Shown here: piece after piece, positions 18,609 to 26,338 of the stretch
How positions within the stretch are numbered: position 1 is the first letter of the stretch
How the letters are laid out: every line of letters starts with the position of its first letter
Assembly (NCBI GenBank): GCA_947626415.1
Contig: CANQSA010000002.1
Span: forward strand, 62,001 to 126,000
Direction of reading: 5' to 3'
Length of the DNA stretch: 64,000 bases
From: an uncultured Lachnospiraceae bacterium
GTDB taxonomy: Bacteria; Bacillota; Clostridia; Lachnospirales; Lachnospiraceae
Notes under the pieces: generated by a model
Database searches by the model: none
Seen by the model: the letters and a program-made list of their open reading frames with translations, nothing else
What the model was told of the DNA's origin: nothing
Made by a program: the position numbers and the translations under genes

Positions 18609-19484
18609 TTATTCGATTAAAACGCCGTCTTCAGCCGGCGTTTTGATCCGGATTCTGCCGTTTGGCGGACGTTCGATATATCGAGTGTACGGATTCCGGG
18701 GATCGCACAGCACATAAAGATGATGTCCCTGCTTTTCTTCTTCCGGAAGCTCCGCGCGCCAGTCGCCGTATTTCTGCGTTAAATATGCGTCATATTGCAC
18801 CGGGATCCGCACCTGCAGCCCTTCAAATACCGCAAATGTGCCGTTTCCGTACTGCTCTTTCGGGGCGTACTCTTTCTTCCCCTGCCAATTTCCGTGGTTA
18901 CAGATCAGCCGGCTGCCGGCTGTCGGATAAGCGGCAAGCGTCTCTGTCAGCTTTTGACTGATCCGCCCCGCTTTTTTATGCAGTCCCAAAAGCCGCTCCG
19001 CTTTCAGAACCATTCCGGTCTTCCATGTGACCTGCGGCATATCAAACGCACAGGCTGTTTTTACCTGTGCGATCTTTTTCTTTCTCTCCAGTTTTTGGGC
19101 TTCTTTTTCCTGTTCCGGGTATCCGTCCAGCGGAAAAATATCGATATAGATCCCGTGGTTGATATCCAGGTTTCTGCTGCTTTTCTCAATAAACGTCGTA
19201 TCGGAGTTCCGGAGTTTGCTGTATAGCAGCGGAAACTGCGGATCGGTCCTGCTGTTCTGCAGGAACAAATGCTCCGGCAGATACTGCGGCGCTTTTTCGA
19301 GCAGTTTTTCATAGTCCTCCCGAAAAAGCCCTACATCCAGGTCGTCATCCCACGGAATAAAGCCCTGGTATTTTACCGCGCCCAGCGCCGAGCCGCAGAC
19401 CAGATAATACCGTAGCCCGAACCGGTCACAGATCTGTATCAAAGTTTTTAACATTTCAAATTCCACTCTTTGTAATTCGTCCAT
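18609..19484 (-). CDS. LicD-family phosphotransferase
   Basis: A 291-residue cytoplasmic protein of the LicD family (nucleotidyltransferase-like fold), which transfers phosphocholine or other phospho-substituents to cell-surface glycans. The family core is clear near residue 29: CGSALGAVKYQGFIPWDDDLDVG, in which the D-D-D-x-D cluster would bind metal. NHGIYIDIFPLDGYP follows near 110. The start at 19484 has an AGGAG SD and lies 29 bp inside the end of the upstream glycosyltransferase gene; an earlier in-frame ATG at 19538 lacks support. It sits directly upstream of two secreted phosphodiester glycosidase-repeat proteins, which hints that the substituent it adds is their ligand or substrate. 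Whether the donor is CDP-choline cannot be told; no licA or licC is in the window. Confidence 0.85.
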   Translation of the reverse strand: MDELQRVEFEMLKTLIQICDRFGLRYYLVCGSALGAVKYQGFIPWDDDLDVGLFREDYEKLLEKAPQYLPEHLFLQNSRTDPQFPLLYSKLRNSDTTFIEKSSRNLDINHGIYIDIFPLDGYPEQEKEAQKLERKKKIAQVKTACAFDMPQVTWKTGMVLKAERLLGLHKKAGRISQKLTETLAAYPTAGSRLICNHGNWQGKKEYAPKEQYGNGTFAVFEGLQVRIPVQYDAYLTQKYGDWRAELPEEEKQGHHLYVLCDPRNPYTRYIERPPNGRIRIKTPAEDGVLIE

Positions 19485-20670
19485 ATGCGATCTCCTGATA
19501 TAATTCCATGTATTTCTGAAATCTTTCGGTTTGATCAAATTCTTTTGCCCGCTTCAGGCACGCTTCTTTTGAATAGGGTCTGCTGCCGCAGACCCGGATA
19601 ATCTCCTTTTCCAATGCGTTCACATCGTTTTTTGGAACTACGCTTCCGCAGGTCTGATCCGGAATCTCGGGACTTCCTCCGGTATCGAAGGTCAGAACCG
19701 GCGTTCCGCAGGCCAGCGCTTCCATATTGACCGTAGGATAGTTTTCTTCCCGGGTCGGATTTACAAACAGATCCGCCGCAGAATACAGTTCTGCCAGTTC
19801 GGTCTGATCTTTGGTCCTGCCGATCGGGATAATACCCGGTGGCAGTTGTCTGCTCTGCTGTTTTTCAAGTCCCACCAGAACGATCCGATAGCCGTCATTT
19901 AACCGCTCGGACAATTTCAGAAATACATCCAGACCTTTTCGGTCGTCCCACACGGATGCCACGCCCAAGAGCATATACTGATTGGCCGCAATCCCGACCT
20001 TCTCTCTGAACCTGCTCGGTCTGGGCCGAAAGATCTCCGGATCGATCCCGTTCGGAATGACACTGACCGGATATTCCTTGAGAAAAGACTGTTTTACCAG
20101 ATCCGCCATCCACTGTGACGGCACGGCAACCGTCAGCGGCAAGTCCGAAAACAAGGCTTTCTTTTTGCGGTATAAGCTGCTGCTCCGATCCAGGAACCAG
20201 GAATATCTGCGGCGGTCCGGACACTGCCTGCAGCCAGTTTTCCACTGTTCGCAGCCCAGCATATCAAAGTGTGGGCAATACCCGGTAAACGCCCAGCAGT
20301 CGTGAAAGGTCCAGCACAGTTTGGCCGAACCTGCTTTTAAATACCGGAACAACAACTCCAGATTGCAGTTATGCGCGTGGAGATTATGCAGATGGATGAT
20401 ATCCGGACGGATCCGTTCCAACTCTGTCAACAGCCGCTTCGTTGTCTTTTTGGCGTCAAATCCGTAATTGCCGAACACTCTCGTACCGAGTGCCTGTATC
20501 TTGGCATCGGGTTCCGAACCGTACTTGATTCCCTGTGGGTAATCACTCTTCCCCTGACTGTAGAGGATCACATTCTCAATCCCGTTCTGATTTAACAGCC
20601 GGCTGATCGCCACACATATCTTTCCGGTGCTTCCCGCTCCGCAAGTGGCATTGATCTGTACAACCTTCAT
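19456..20670 (-). CDS. Glycosyltransferase family 4 (GT-B)
   Basis: A 404-residue GT4 enzyme. The N-terminus begins MKVVQINATCGAGSTGKI, a pattern shared with EPS/colanic-acid type transferases. HLHNLHAHNCN near residue 95 and a Cys-rich stretch near 125-150 (FHDCWAFTGYCPHFDMLGC) are typical of this subgroup. The donor site is in the C-terminal half (VASVWDDRKGLD; NPTREENYPTVNMEALACGTP). The SD is GGGAGGGG, made from the last codons of the polymerase gene 6 bp upstream. Role: addition of one sugar to the repeat unit. Confidence 0.88.
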   Translation of the reverse strand: MKVVQINATCGAGSTGKICVAISRLLNQNGIENVILYSQGKSDYPQGIKYGSEPDAKIQALGTRVFGNYGFDAKKTTKRLLTELERIRPDIIHLHNLHAHNCNLELLFRYLKAGSAKLCWTFHDCWAFTGYCPHFDMLGCEQWKTGCRQCPDRRRYSWFLDRSSSLYRKKKALFSDLPLTVAVPSQWMADLVKQSFLKEYPVSVIPNGIDPEIFRPRPSRFREKVGIAANQYMLLGVASVWDDRKGLDVFLKLSERLNDGYRIVLVGLEKQQSRQLPPGIIPIGRTKDQTELAELYSAADLFVNPTREENYPTVNMEALACGTPVLTFDTGGSPEIPDQTCGSVVPKNDVNALEKEIIRVCGSRPYSKEACLKRAKEFDQTERFQKYMELYQEIAYGRITKSGI

Positions 20671-20676
20671 GCTGAA

Positions 20677-21753
20677 TCACCCCTCCCAGAACGGTATATA
20701 TGGAAATATCTGAAGCTCATCCGCTCCCAGATATGCTTTCCAGAAAAAGAAAACGGTAAAAAAGCATGCCAGGATATAAACGGACAGCACCGCGACCTGA
20801 TTCATTTCCTGCTTCCTTCGTGTAATGATCTTTGGGATCAAAACCGGAATAAAGGGCAGGAAATAATAATTGATCCGCATGATCAGGGAGTGGATCGGCG
20901 CAAAACACTGAATGCCCACCACCAGCAGCAGGATATTCCGCAGCCCGATCATATCGTGATCCATCAGTTTTTCATCCGGCAGCACAAACGAAAAGACCGC
21001 GAACAAAATATACAGGATCAGCATGTCATATGCGCCTGTAGCCGTTGTTTCAAGCGAATATTTCAGACTGAGTCCTTCGGAAATCTGTCTTGCGTACTCC
21101 ATGATCTCTTTGTTGTAGATCAAAACAAGCACAATGGCCGGTATCAAAAACCAGAGCCAGTTTTTCGTGATCCGTATATGGTATACCGGATAAATCAGCA
21201 GCATAACGAGCGCCGTCATATGAAACAGTGAAGCCACTGCCACGACAAAGACAAAACGAATCAGCTTTTTTTCCTTGGTGAAATACCAGGCCGGCACCGC
21301 GAACCCCATCGCGATCGCCTGACGCAGACCCGAAAAATACATATTAAAGATCCCGATACACAAGAACAGTACGATTGTCAGAAAAGGGAGTTCCGCCTCC
21401 CGTTTGTAGAAGAACGCGATCGGCGCCAGACACAGAACCCCGGTCAGCGCCAGATAGATCTGAAAATCTGTCGTGTAATGCGCGACCAGTCGTTCCCACA
21501 GCACATACATCGGTTCCGTCTCTGTCTTTAATACCTCCCAGACGCTTCCTTTTAAGTGGATTGCCTTATGAAAGATCCAAGTATAATTATTCAGATCCGC
21601 ACCGCAGGAAATATCCCGTAAAGCCAGCAAAATCATGAACAGAAAAAAGAATACAACGATACCGAGATTTTTTTTGTTTGACAACTGTTTGATACGCGGC
21701 GCGTACCAACAGACAAGGGCGGGTACGCCAACCAACAGATAATATGGCAACAC
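20677..21753 (-). CDS. EpsG-family polysaccharide polymerase
   Basis: A 358-residue integral membrane protein with about ten hydrophobic segments. The EpsG signature is in the first loop: LRDISCGADLNNYTWIF near residue 45. This family is thought to polymerise flipped repeat units, the Wzy role, and pairs functionally with the Wzx flippase downstream. The likely start is GTG at 21753, with AGGAGG 11 nt upstream; a TTG follows immediately. It is the only Wzy-like protein in the window. Confidence 0.82.
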   Translation of the reverse strand: MLPYYLLVGVPALVCWYAPRIKQLSNKKNLGIVVFFFLFMILLALRDISCGADLNNYTWIFHKAIHLKGSVWEVLKTETEPMYVLWERLVAHYTTDFQIYLALTGVLCLAPIAFFYKREAELPFLTIVLFLCIGIFNMYFSGLRQAIAMGFAVPAWYFTKEKKLIRFVFVVAVASLFHMTALVMLLIYPVYHIRITKNWLWFLIPAIVLVLIYNKEIMEYARQISEGLSLKYSLETTATGAYDMLILYILFAVFSFVLPDEKLMDHDMIGLRNILLLVVGIQCFAPIHSLIMRINYYFLPFIPVLIPKIITRRKQEMNQVAVLSVYILACFFTVFFFWKAYLGADELQIFPYIPFWEG

Positions 21754-21791
21754 TGCTTTTGTATCCTCCTAATTATATGTCTGTAATCTGT

Positions 21792-22748
21792 TTATTTCCG
21801 ATTCTGCCTGATCCGGGTATGTTTAAACAGCCTGTAAAAGATGCTCCGGATCGTAGGGCGAACCTTCCCGTAGATACAAAGAGCCTTGATATAAACCTGC
21901 TGCAGCGGCGTGGCCAGGCGTTTTTTCTTTGCGAGCGCGATCGCTTTTTTCGCCGTTTCCGGGTTGTTGTGAATTGCCTGATCCTTCGCATATTCATACA
22001 GAATATTGATTTCTTCGGTACTGGCTTCGGCAAACTGCCGGAGCAGCCGTTTTCCGATATAAAGCGAATCACTGTGATAGATCTGAAAGCCCGTTTGTGT
22101 CAGCTGCTTATCATGGATCCGCGATTTCACGCCCGGAAAATCACACAGGATCAACGAATACCCGGACAGGAAGATCTTCCACCACATATAGGTATCCTGA
22201 CAAAACCGCAGCTTCTGATCAAAAAAGCCGTTTTCCTCAATGGCCTGCTTCGGAATCAGAAACGCGCAGCCGTCCGCACCGCCGTTTTTCGTAATATAAG
22301 AAACTGCCTCGCGCCAGTTTAATGTCTTTTCTTCCGGGATCCTTTTTTTGCTCATAAGCAGCTGCGAATCCTTATCGATCTGTACGGAATCACAAAGTAT
22401 AAGCGTTTTGGCGTCATTGGCCGAAGACATGGCTTCCACCGATCTGGCTATCTTATCCGGGAAATAGACATCATCGTGGGAAAGCCAGGAAAAATATTCG
22501 CCGCGCATATTCCGAATTCCCAGATTCAGCGCGGAGGAAACGCCTCCGTTCTCCTTAGAAAAATATCGGATCCGATCCCCGTAGGATAATGCAATCCGCT
22601 CTGTCTCTCCTCCATCTGCCGAGCCGTCATTGACTACGATGACCTCCCGATTCGTATAGGTCTGTGCCAGGGCGCTGTCGATAGCCTCCCGCATAAAATT
22701 CGCCCCGTTGTAAACAGGTATGATGATTGATACAAGCGGCGTACTCAT
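21792..22748 (-). CDS. Glycosyltransferase family 2
   Basis: A 318-residue GT-A enzyme with VSIIIPVYNGANFM near residue 6, VVNDGSADGGET near 38 and the DXD-type motif SHDDVYFPDK near 92. About 100 C-terminal residues end in a basic amphipathic tail (FYRLFKHTRIRQNRK) that could lie on the membrane surface. The ATG overlaps the stop of the preceding GT4 gene in ATGA. Probably one of the repeat-unit transferases; donor unknown. Confidence 0.88.
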   Translation of the reverse strand: MSTPLVSIIIPVYNGANFMREAIDSALAQTYTNREVIVVNDGSADGGETERIALSYGDRIRYFSKENGGVSSALNLGIRNMRGEYFSWLSHDDVYFPDKIARSVEAMSSANDAKTLILCDSVQIDKDSQLLMSKKRIPEEKTLNWREAVSYITKNGGADGCAFLIPKQAIEENGFFDQKLRFCQDTYMWWKIFLSGYSLILCDFPGVKSRIHDKQLTQTGFQIYHSDSLYIGKRLLRQFAEASTEEINILYEYAKDQAIHNNPETAKKAIALAKKKRLATPLQQVYIKALCIYGKVRPTIRSIFYRLFKHTRIRQNRK

Positions 22749-23914
22749 AGTTTTCCTCCCAGCCTGATATAGACTTTCTTCGTAATCTGCAGACTGCGCT
22801 TGCTGTCAAATTCCTTTGCCGCGGCAACATTGTTTACGCCGCACCGTTCCCGAAACGCCCGATCCGCAGCCATCTTTTTGATCGCGGCCGTCATTTCTTC
22901 CACGGAATACGGATCCACGCAGCATCCGGTCACGCCGTCTTTTGTATAATCCAGGATCCCGTTTACTTTTGAGGAGATGAGCGGCAGTCCGCTCGCCATC
23001 GCTTCCAACGGTGCGATCCCAAGTCCCTCCCGAACGGAGGGATGTATAAAGCAGTCGGCAAGCCGACAGAGTACATCGATATCGGTTCGATAGCCTAACA
23101 ATCTGACATTCTCTGTCAGACCATTTTGCTCGATAAATTCCTGATAGCTGTCTTTCCGTTCTCCGATCCCTGCGATCAGATACAGCAGATTTGGATCCTG
23201 CATCCCGGCAAGCGCTTTGATCACCAGCATATGATTTTTTCGGTCCTGCAGTTCTCCGACCGACAACAGAACAAAACGCTGTTCCGGAATCCCGAGTTCT
23301 GCCCGCAGGCGATGTTTTTCTCCTTCCGGATCGGCGGCCGGGCAAAACCGTTCAGTATCCACGCCCACGCCCGGAATATACGTAACATGCTTGGCGTGAA
23401 ACCGTTTCTTTGCCAATGCGAAATCTTCCCGATTGATCGTGATCAGTTCATCGGTGACCCAGGACATTCCCCACTCGACCGGATAATAGAGAAGCCAGTT
23501 TTTGAGCGGCGCCCCGTGATAGAAATGAAATCCGTGCGCGGTGTAGATCACTTTTGTCCCGTGTTTTCTGCTTGTTCCGGCAGCCAGCCTCGTCAGGAGT
23601 CCGCCGATTGGAGAATGGCAGTGAATCATGGAAAACGCCTGTTCTGACAACAAGGTCTTTACCTGTCTGTAGGCTTTGCTGTTCTGGCGGATATCTGTGA
23701 TCCCGCGCGAGAAGTCGATCTGCCGGATCTCTACGGAAAGCGCGCGCAGGTTTTCTTTCAGCGCTGCGATCCTGGCGGCGTCACAGGTGCTTCCTTTTTT
23801 AAAGTTACAGGCCACACAGACGCTATATCCCAATTCCTTCAGCAAGCGGATATTCTGCATATTAAACTGATCTATCATAGATGCGACAGACGCAATGACC
23901 AGGGCTTTTTTCAT
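22745..23914 (-). CDS. Glycosyltransferase family 4 (GT-B)
   Basis: A 389-residue GT4 transferase. The N-terminal half has the HCHSPIGGLLTRLAA and YTAHGFHFYHGAPLKNW segments seen in CapM/EpsD-like transferases acting early on undecaprenyl-PP-sugar. The donor domain shows LSVGELQDRKNH and PSVREGLGIAPLEAMASGLP. Start and stop overlap both neighbours (TAATG at the 5' end, ATGA at the 3' end), showing tight coupling. Its position right after the initiating transferase and the epimerase fits the second transfer step, which is inference. Confidence 0.88.
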   Translation of the reverse strand: MKKALVIASVASMIDQFNMQNIRLLKELGYSVCVACNFKKGSTCDAARIAALKENLRALSVEIRQIDFSRGITDIRQNSKAYRQVKTLLSEQAFSMIHCHSPIGGLLTRLAAGTSRKHGTKVIYTAHGFHFYHGAPLKNWLLYYPVEWGMSWVTDELITINREDFALAKKRFHAKHVTYIPGVGVDTERFCPAADPEGEKHRLRAELGIPEQRFVLLSVGELQDRKNHMLVIKALAGMQDPNLLYLIAGIGERKDSYQEFIEQNGLTENVRLLGYRTDIDVLCRLADCFIHPSVREGLGIAPLEAMASGLPLISSKVNGILDYTKDGVTGCCVDPYSVEEMTAAIKKMAADRAFRERCGVNNVAAAKEFDSKRSLQITKKVYIRLGGKL

Positions 23915-24789
23915 TATGATCTCTCCGTTTGTATTATCGATTCTTCCAGCGATATCGGCCGAAAGTCCTTATATCGGCTGATATCCTGTGCATACCGCAG
24001 GCTGCCGAATGCTTTATTCACGGTATCCGTGAATAATCCAAGTCCTTTCAGCAGCCAGGCAAAGCCTTTGAGCAGATAGATCTTTTTTCCGTTTGCCCGG
24101 GCAATGAGCCGTACCAGCTCGCTGGTATTGCTGTACTCGCCATTCTGCGGAAAAAAGATCCCGCGTTCTTCATTCTCGATCATCAATCTTACAAACTCCG
24201 TAAGATTCCCGATATAGAGCATGGAACGCTTATTCTGAACATAGGGAAAAACCTTCATGCGGCGGGCTATCTTCGCTAACAGCGGGTAATTTCCTTTGCT
24301 GCCTTTTCCGTAGATCATCGGCGCCCGCAGGATCACTACCCGAAAAGAATCCGTCTCCAGGGAGCGGATTCCTTTCTCTGCTTTTACTTTACTGTTTCCA
24401 TAGCAGTTCGCGGGGGAAAGCGGGGTCTCTCTTGTGATCACCTTATCTTTCCCGATCGGCGCGCTGTCGCCGTATACGATCGCGCTGCTCATAAAAATAA
24501 ACTGCTTTACGCCTTCCGCCCGGGCTTTCCGGGCTGTTTCTATCGTCAGATCCGTATTGACCGCATAGTACAGTTTTTTCCGTTCCGCGGAAATCTTTCC
24601 GCGATCGGAATGGGCGATCCCGGCTACATGGAATACGCTGTCATATCCGGCAAACTCTGCTTTGCGCCAGCCGGGGTCCTGCATATCCAGTGTGTCGGTC
24701 TGATATTGCCCCGGGAAGGATTCTTCCAGATATTTTTGTAAGGATGTTCCTATGTAACTTCCTGCGCCTGTGATCAGCACTCTCTTCAT
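23914..24789 (-). CDS. NAD-dependent sugar epimerase/dehydratase (extended SDR)
   Basis: A 291-residue SDR protein. Nucleotide-binding site VLITGAGSYIG near residue 3, HVAGIAH near 65, and the catalytic Tyr-Lys pair in YGNSK near 140. It lies between the initiating phosphosugar transferase and a GT4, where SDR enzymes often make or reduce the sugar used for initiation (UDP-4-keto reductase or 4-epimerase). Substrate not determinable. The second of two adjacent ATGs is preferred: it forms TGATG with the upstream stop and is 6-7 nt from the AAGGGTGG SD. Confidence 0.83.
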   Translation of the reverse strand: MKRVLITGAGSYIGTSLQKYLEESFPGQYQTDTLDMQDPGWRKAEFAGYDSVFHVAGIAHSDRGKISAERKKLYYAVNTDLTIETARKARAEGVKQFIFMSSAIVYGDSAPIGKDKVITRETPLSPANCYGNSKVKAEKGIRSLETDSFRVVILRAPMIYGKGSKGNYPLLAKIARRMKVFPYVQNKRSMLYIGNLTEFVRLMIENEERGIFFPQNGEYSNTSELVRLIARANGKKIYLLKGFAWLLKGLGLFTDTVNKAFGSLRYAQDISRYKDFRPISLEESIIQTERS

Positions 24790-25460
24790 CATTTTCCACC
24801 CTTCTTCCCCGGCTCCGTCCGAGCCAGCCTGCCCGTTCCGCCTTCAACAACGCCTTCCCGCCGCAGGACCGAGGAAAAGGTTCCGAAAAAGCAGCGGCAG
24901 TCCATTTTAAAGGCGCTGATCCCGCCTTTGCTTAACGCTTCGACGTATGCGCCGTCCAGTCTGGCCTTATCGGGGATCTCCAGTTCGTCGCGCCCGTTAA
25001 TCTGCGCCCAGCCCGTCAGTCCCGGCCGAATATCGTTCGCGCCGTACCGGTCCCGTTCCGCCACCAGGTCATCCTGATTCCAAAGTGCCGGCCGCGGTCC
25101 CACAATGCTCATGTGTCCTGCCAGAATATCCCAGATCTGCGGGAGTTCATCCAAGCTGTATTTCCGCAGGATCTTTCCCACTCTGGTTATATAAGAATCC
25201 GGCGCCGCAAGCAGATGCGTCGGCGTATCGTGAGGAGAATCAACCTTCATGGAACGGAATTTATGCAGGTTAAAACAGATTTTATCTTTTCCGATCCTTT
25301 TTTGTGTAAACAAAACAGGACCCGGATCGTCGATCAGAATCACTGCCGCAATCAGCAGATAAAGCGGCGACAGGCAGATCAGTCCCGTAAAGGAAAGGAG
25401 CAGATCTATGGGTCGTTTGCAATATTTTTCATATGCTGTCCGTTTTCTTTTTTCCCGCAT
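24789..25460 (-). CDS. Initiating undecaprenyl-phosphate phosphosugar transferase (PglC/WcaJ-type)
   Basis: A 223-residue monotopic phosphoglycosyl transferase that starts the repeat unit by moving a sugar-phosphate from UDP-sugar to undecaprenyl phosphate. A membrane re-entrant helix is at ~17-45 (KRPIDLLLSFTGLICLSPLY). The catalytic core includes KFRSM near 68, DELPQIWDILAGHMSIVGPRP at ~104-124 with the D-E pair, and GLTGWAQINGR near 148. This short form lacks the N-terminal multi-helix domain of WcaJ. It follows loaP by 6 bp, as the first enzyme gene of the operon. Confidence 0.9.
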   Translation of the reverse strand: MREKRKRTAYEKYCKRPIDLLLSFTGLICLSPLYLLIAAVILIDDPGPVLFTQKRIGKDKICFNLHKFRSMKVDSPHDTPTHLLAAPDSYITRVGKILRKYSLDELPQIWDILAGHMSIVGPRPALWNQDDLVAERDRYGANDIRPGLTGWAQINGRDELEIPDKARLDGAYVEALSKGGISAFKMDCRCFFGTFSSVLRREGVVEGGTGRLARTEPGKKGGK

Positions 25461-25466
25461 GCTGTC

Positions 25467-25985
25467 TCATTCCCCCGCCGTACTTTTCGCTACTACTTCC
25501 AGTCCGACCTCAATATTCTGGATCTGCCCAAACATCGGCATTTCCAGATAGGCCTTCCGCTTATGCCGGTCGATTTTCCGAATATATCCTTCCAGTCCTT
25601 TTAAGGGACCGGACAGGATGATCACCTTATCATTTTCAATGATCCCCTCCGACATCTCTACCACTTGTTCTTCTCCGCCAAACCTCTGCAGAAATTCGAT
25701 TTCTTCCTGTTTGAGCGGTACGATCTCATCCCCGGTTCCCAACAGCTTGGTCAGACCGATTACCCCTTTTAATTCCTGATAGAGGCTGGTCAGATCGTCC
25801 GATATGACAAACAGATAACCCGGAAACAGGATCTTTTTCTGAACGCTCCAATTTCCTTTTATCTTTCTTTTTTCTTCATAATAAGGGATGAAACAGCGTT
25901 CCATCCCTGCATCGGATATCTTTTTTTCACACTGGAGCAAAATCCGCTCCTCCGTACCGGAATGAACCTGTACTACATACCACAT
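25467..25985 (-). CDS. loaP: Antiterminator LoaP (NusG paralogue)
   Basis: A 172-residue protein with a NusG N-terminal domain (WYVVQVHSGTEERI at the start; PGYLFV near 60) and a C-terminal KOW motif (VIILSGPLKGLEGYIRKIDRHKRKAYL). LoaP-class NusG paralogues promote RNA polymerase read-through in long biosynthetic operons after recognising a hairpin in the 5' leader. Being the first gene of a >=26-kb EPS run fits this exactly. Start chosen at 25985 (MWYVV) because GGGAG lies 8 nt upstream; two ATGs further up are too close to or before that SD. The housekeeping nusG would be near rplK/rplA, not here. Confidence 0.85.
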   Translation of the reverse strand: MWYVVQVHSGTEERILLQCEKKISDAGMERCFIPYYEEKRKIKGNWSVQKKILFPGYLFVISDDLTSLYQELKGVIGLTKLLGTGDEIVPLKQEEIEFLQRFGGEEQVVEMSEGIIENDKVIILSGPLKGLEGYIRKIDRHKRKAYLEMPMFGQIQNIEVGLEVVAKSTAGE

Positions 25986-26017
25986 TTTCATTTCTCCCAT
26001 ATAAAACGGTTAAAAAA

Positions 26018-26054
26018 AGGCAAAATAAAGGACCTGCAATTACCATTGCAGGTC
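26018..26054 (-). terminator. Attenuator-like intrinsic terminator in the loaP leader
   Basis: A perfect 10-bp stem GACCTGCAAT/ATTGCAGGTC with a 4-nt loop. In the direction of transcription it is followed by CTTTATTTTGCCTTTTTTT. It lies between the loaP promoter and the loaP start, so it should cut transcription short unless antitermination occurs. Confidence 0.7.
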
Positions 26055-26071
26055 TGATCCTATTATATCTA

Positions 26072-26160
26072 TCATAGATTCTGCCGGAGCAAGAGATTCA
26101 GGCAAAAGGATATGCTTCGCCACTCTGTCTCCGGCAGGCAGATTTCTCTTTCATCTATGA
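26072..26160 (-). promoter_or_regulatory. Structured 5' leader RNA of the loaP/EPS operon (candidate LoaP recognition element)
   Basis: An outer 8-bp stem (TCATAGAT at 26072-26079 with ATCTATGA at 26153-26160) encloses a 9-bp stem (CTGCCGGAG at 26081-26089 with CTCCGGCAG at 26129-26137). This stacked hairpin lies between promoter and attenuator, the position expected of the RNA element that LoaP proteins bind. The assignment as the LoaP site is inference from position. Confidence 0.5.
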
Positions 26161-26240
26161 CATTTCAATACGGCAAACGCGGCAAGGCGACGATTCGACA
26201 TATATGAAACTTGTATTATTTTGCAATATGCACCGTAGAT

Positions 26241-26268
26241 ATTATAGCATTCTTTTTGGCATTTGCAA
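26241..26268 (-). promoter_or_regulatory. SigA-type promoter of loaP and the EPS operon
   Basis: On the minus strand: TTGCAA (26268-26263), 16-bp spacer, perfect TATAAT (26246-26241). A transcript would start near 26234 and carry a ~250-nt leader before loaP. The promoter lies after a terminator for the preceding dehydratase gene, so loaP begins its own transcription unit. Confidence 0.75.
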
Positions 26269-26284
26269 GCCTATTTTCTGATTT

Positions 26285-26326
26285 CACAAAAAACACATTC
26301 TGACAGTTCAGGAAGAATCTGAATGT
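26285..26326 (-). terminator. Intrinsic terminator after the membrane 4,6-dehydratase gene
   Basis: An imperfect stem ACATTCAG...CTG..GAATGT is followed by GTTTTTTG on the minus strand, 13 bp past the stop codon. It separates this gene from the loaP unit. Confidence 0.6.
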
Positions 26327-26338
26327 AACGCCGGCTGC

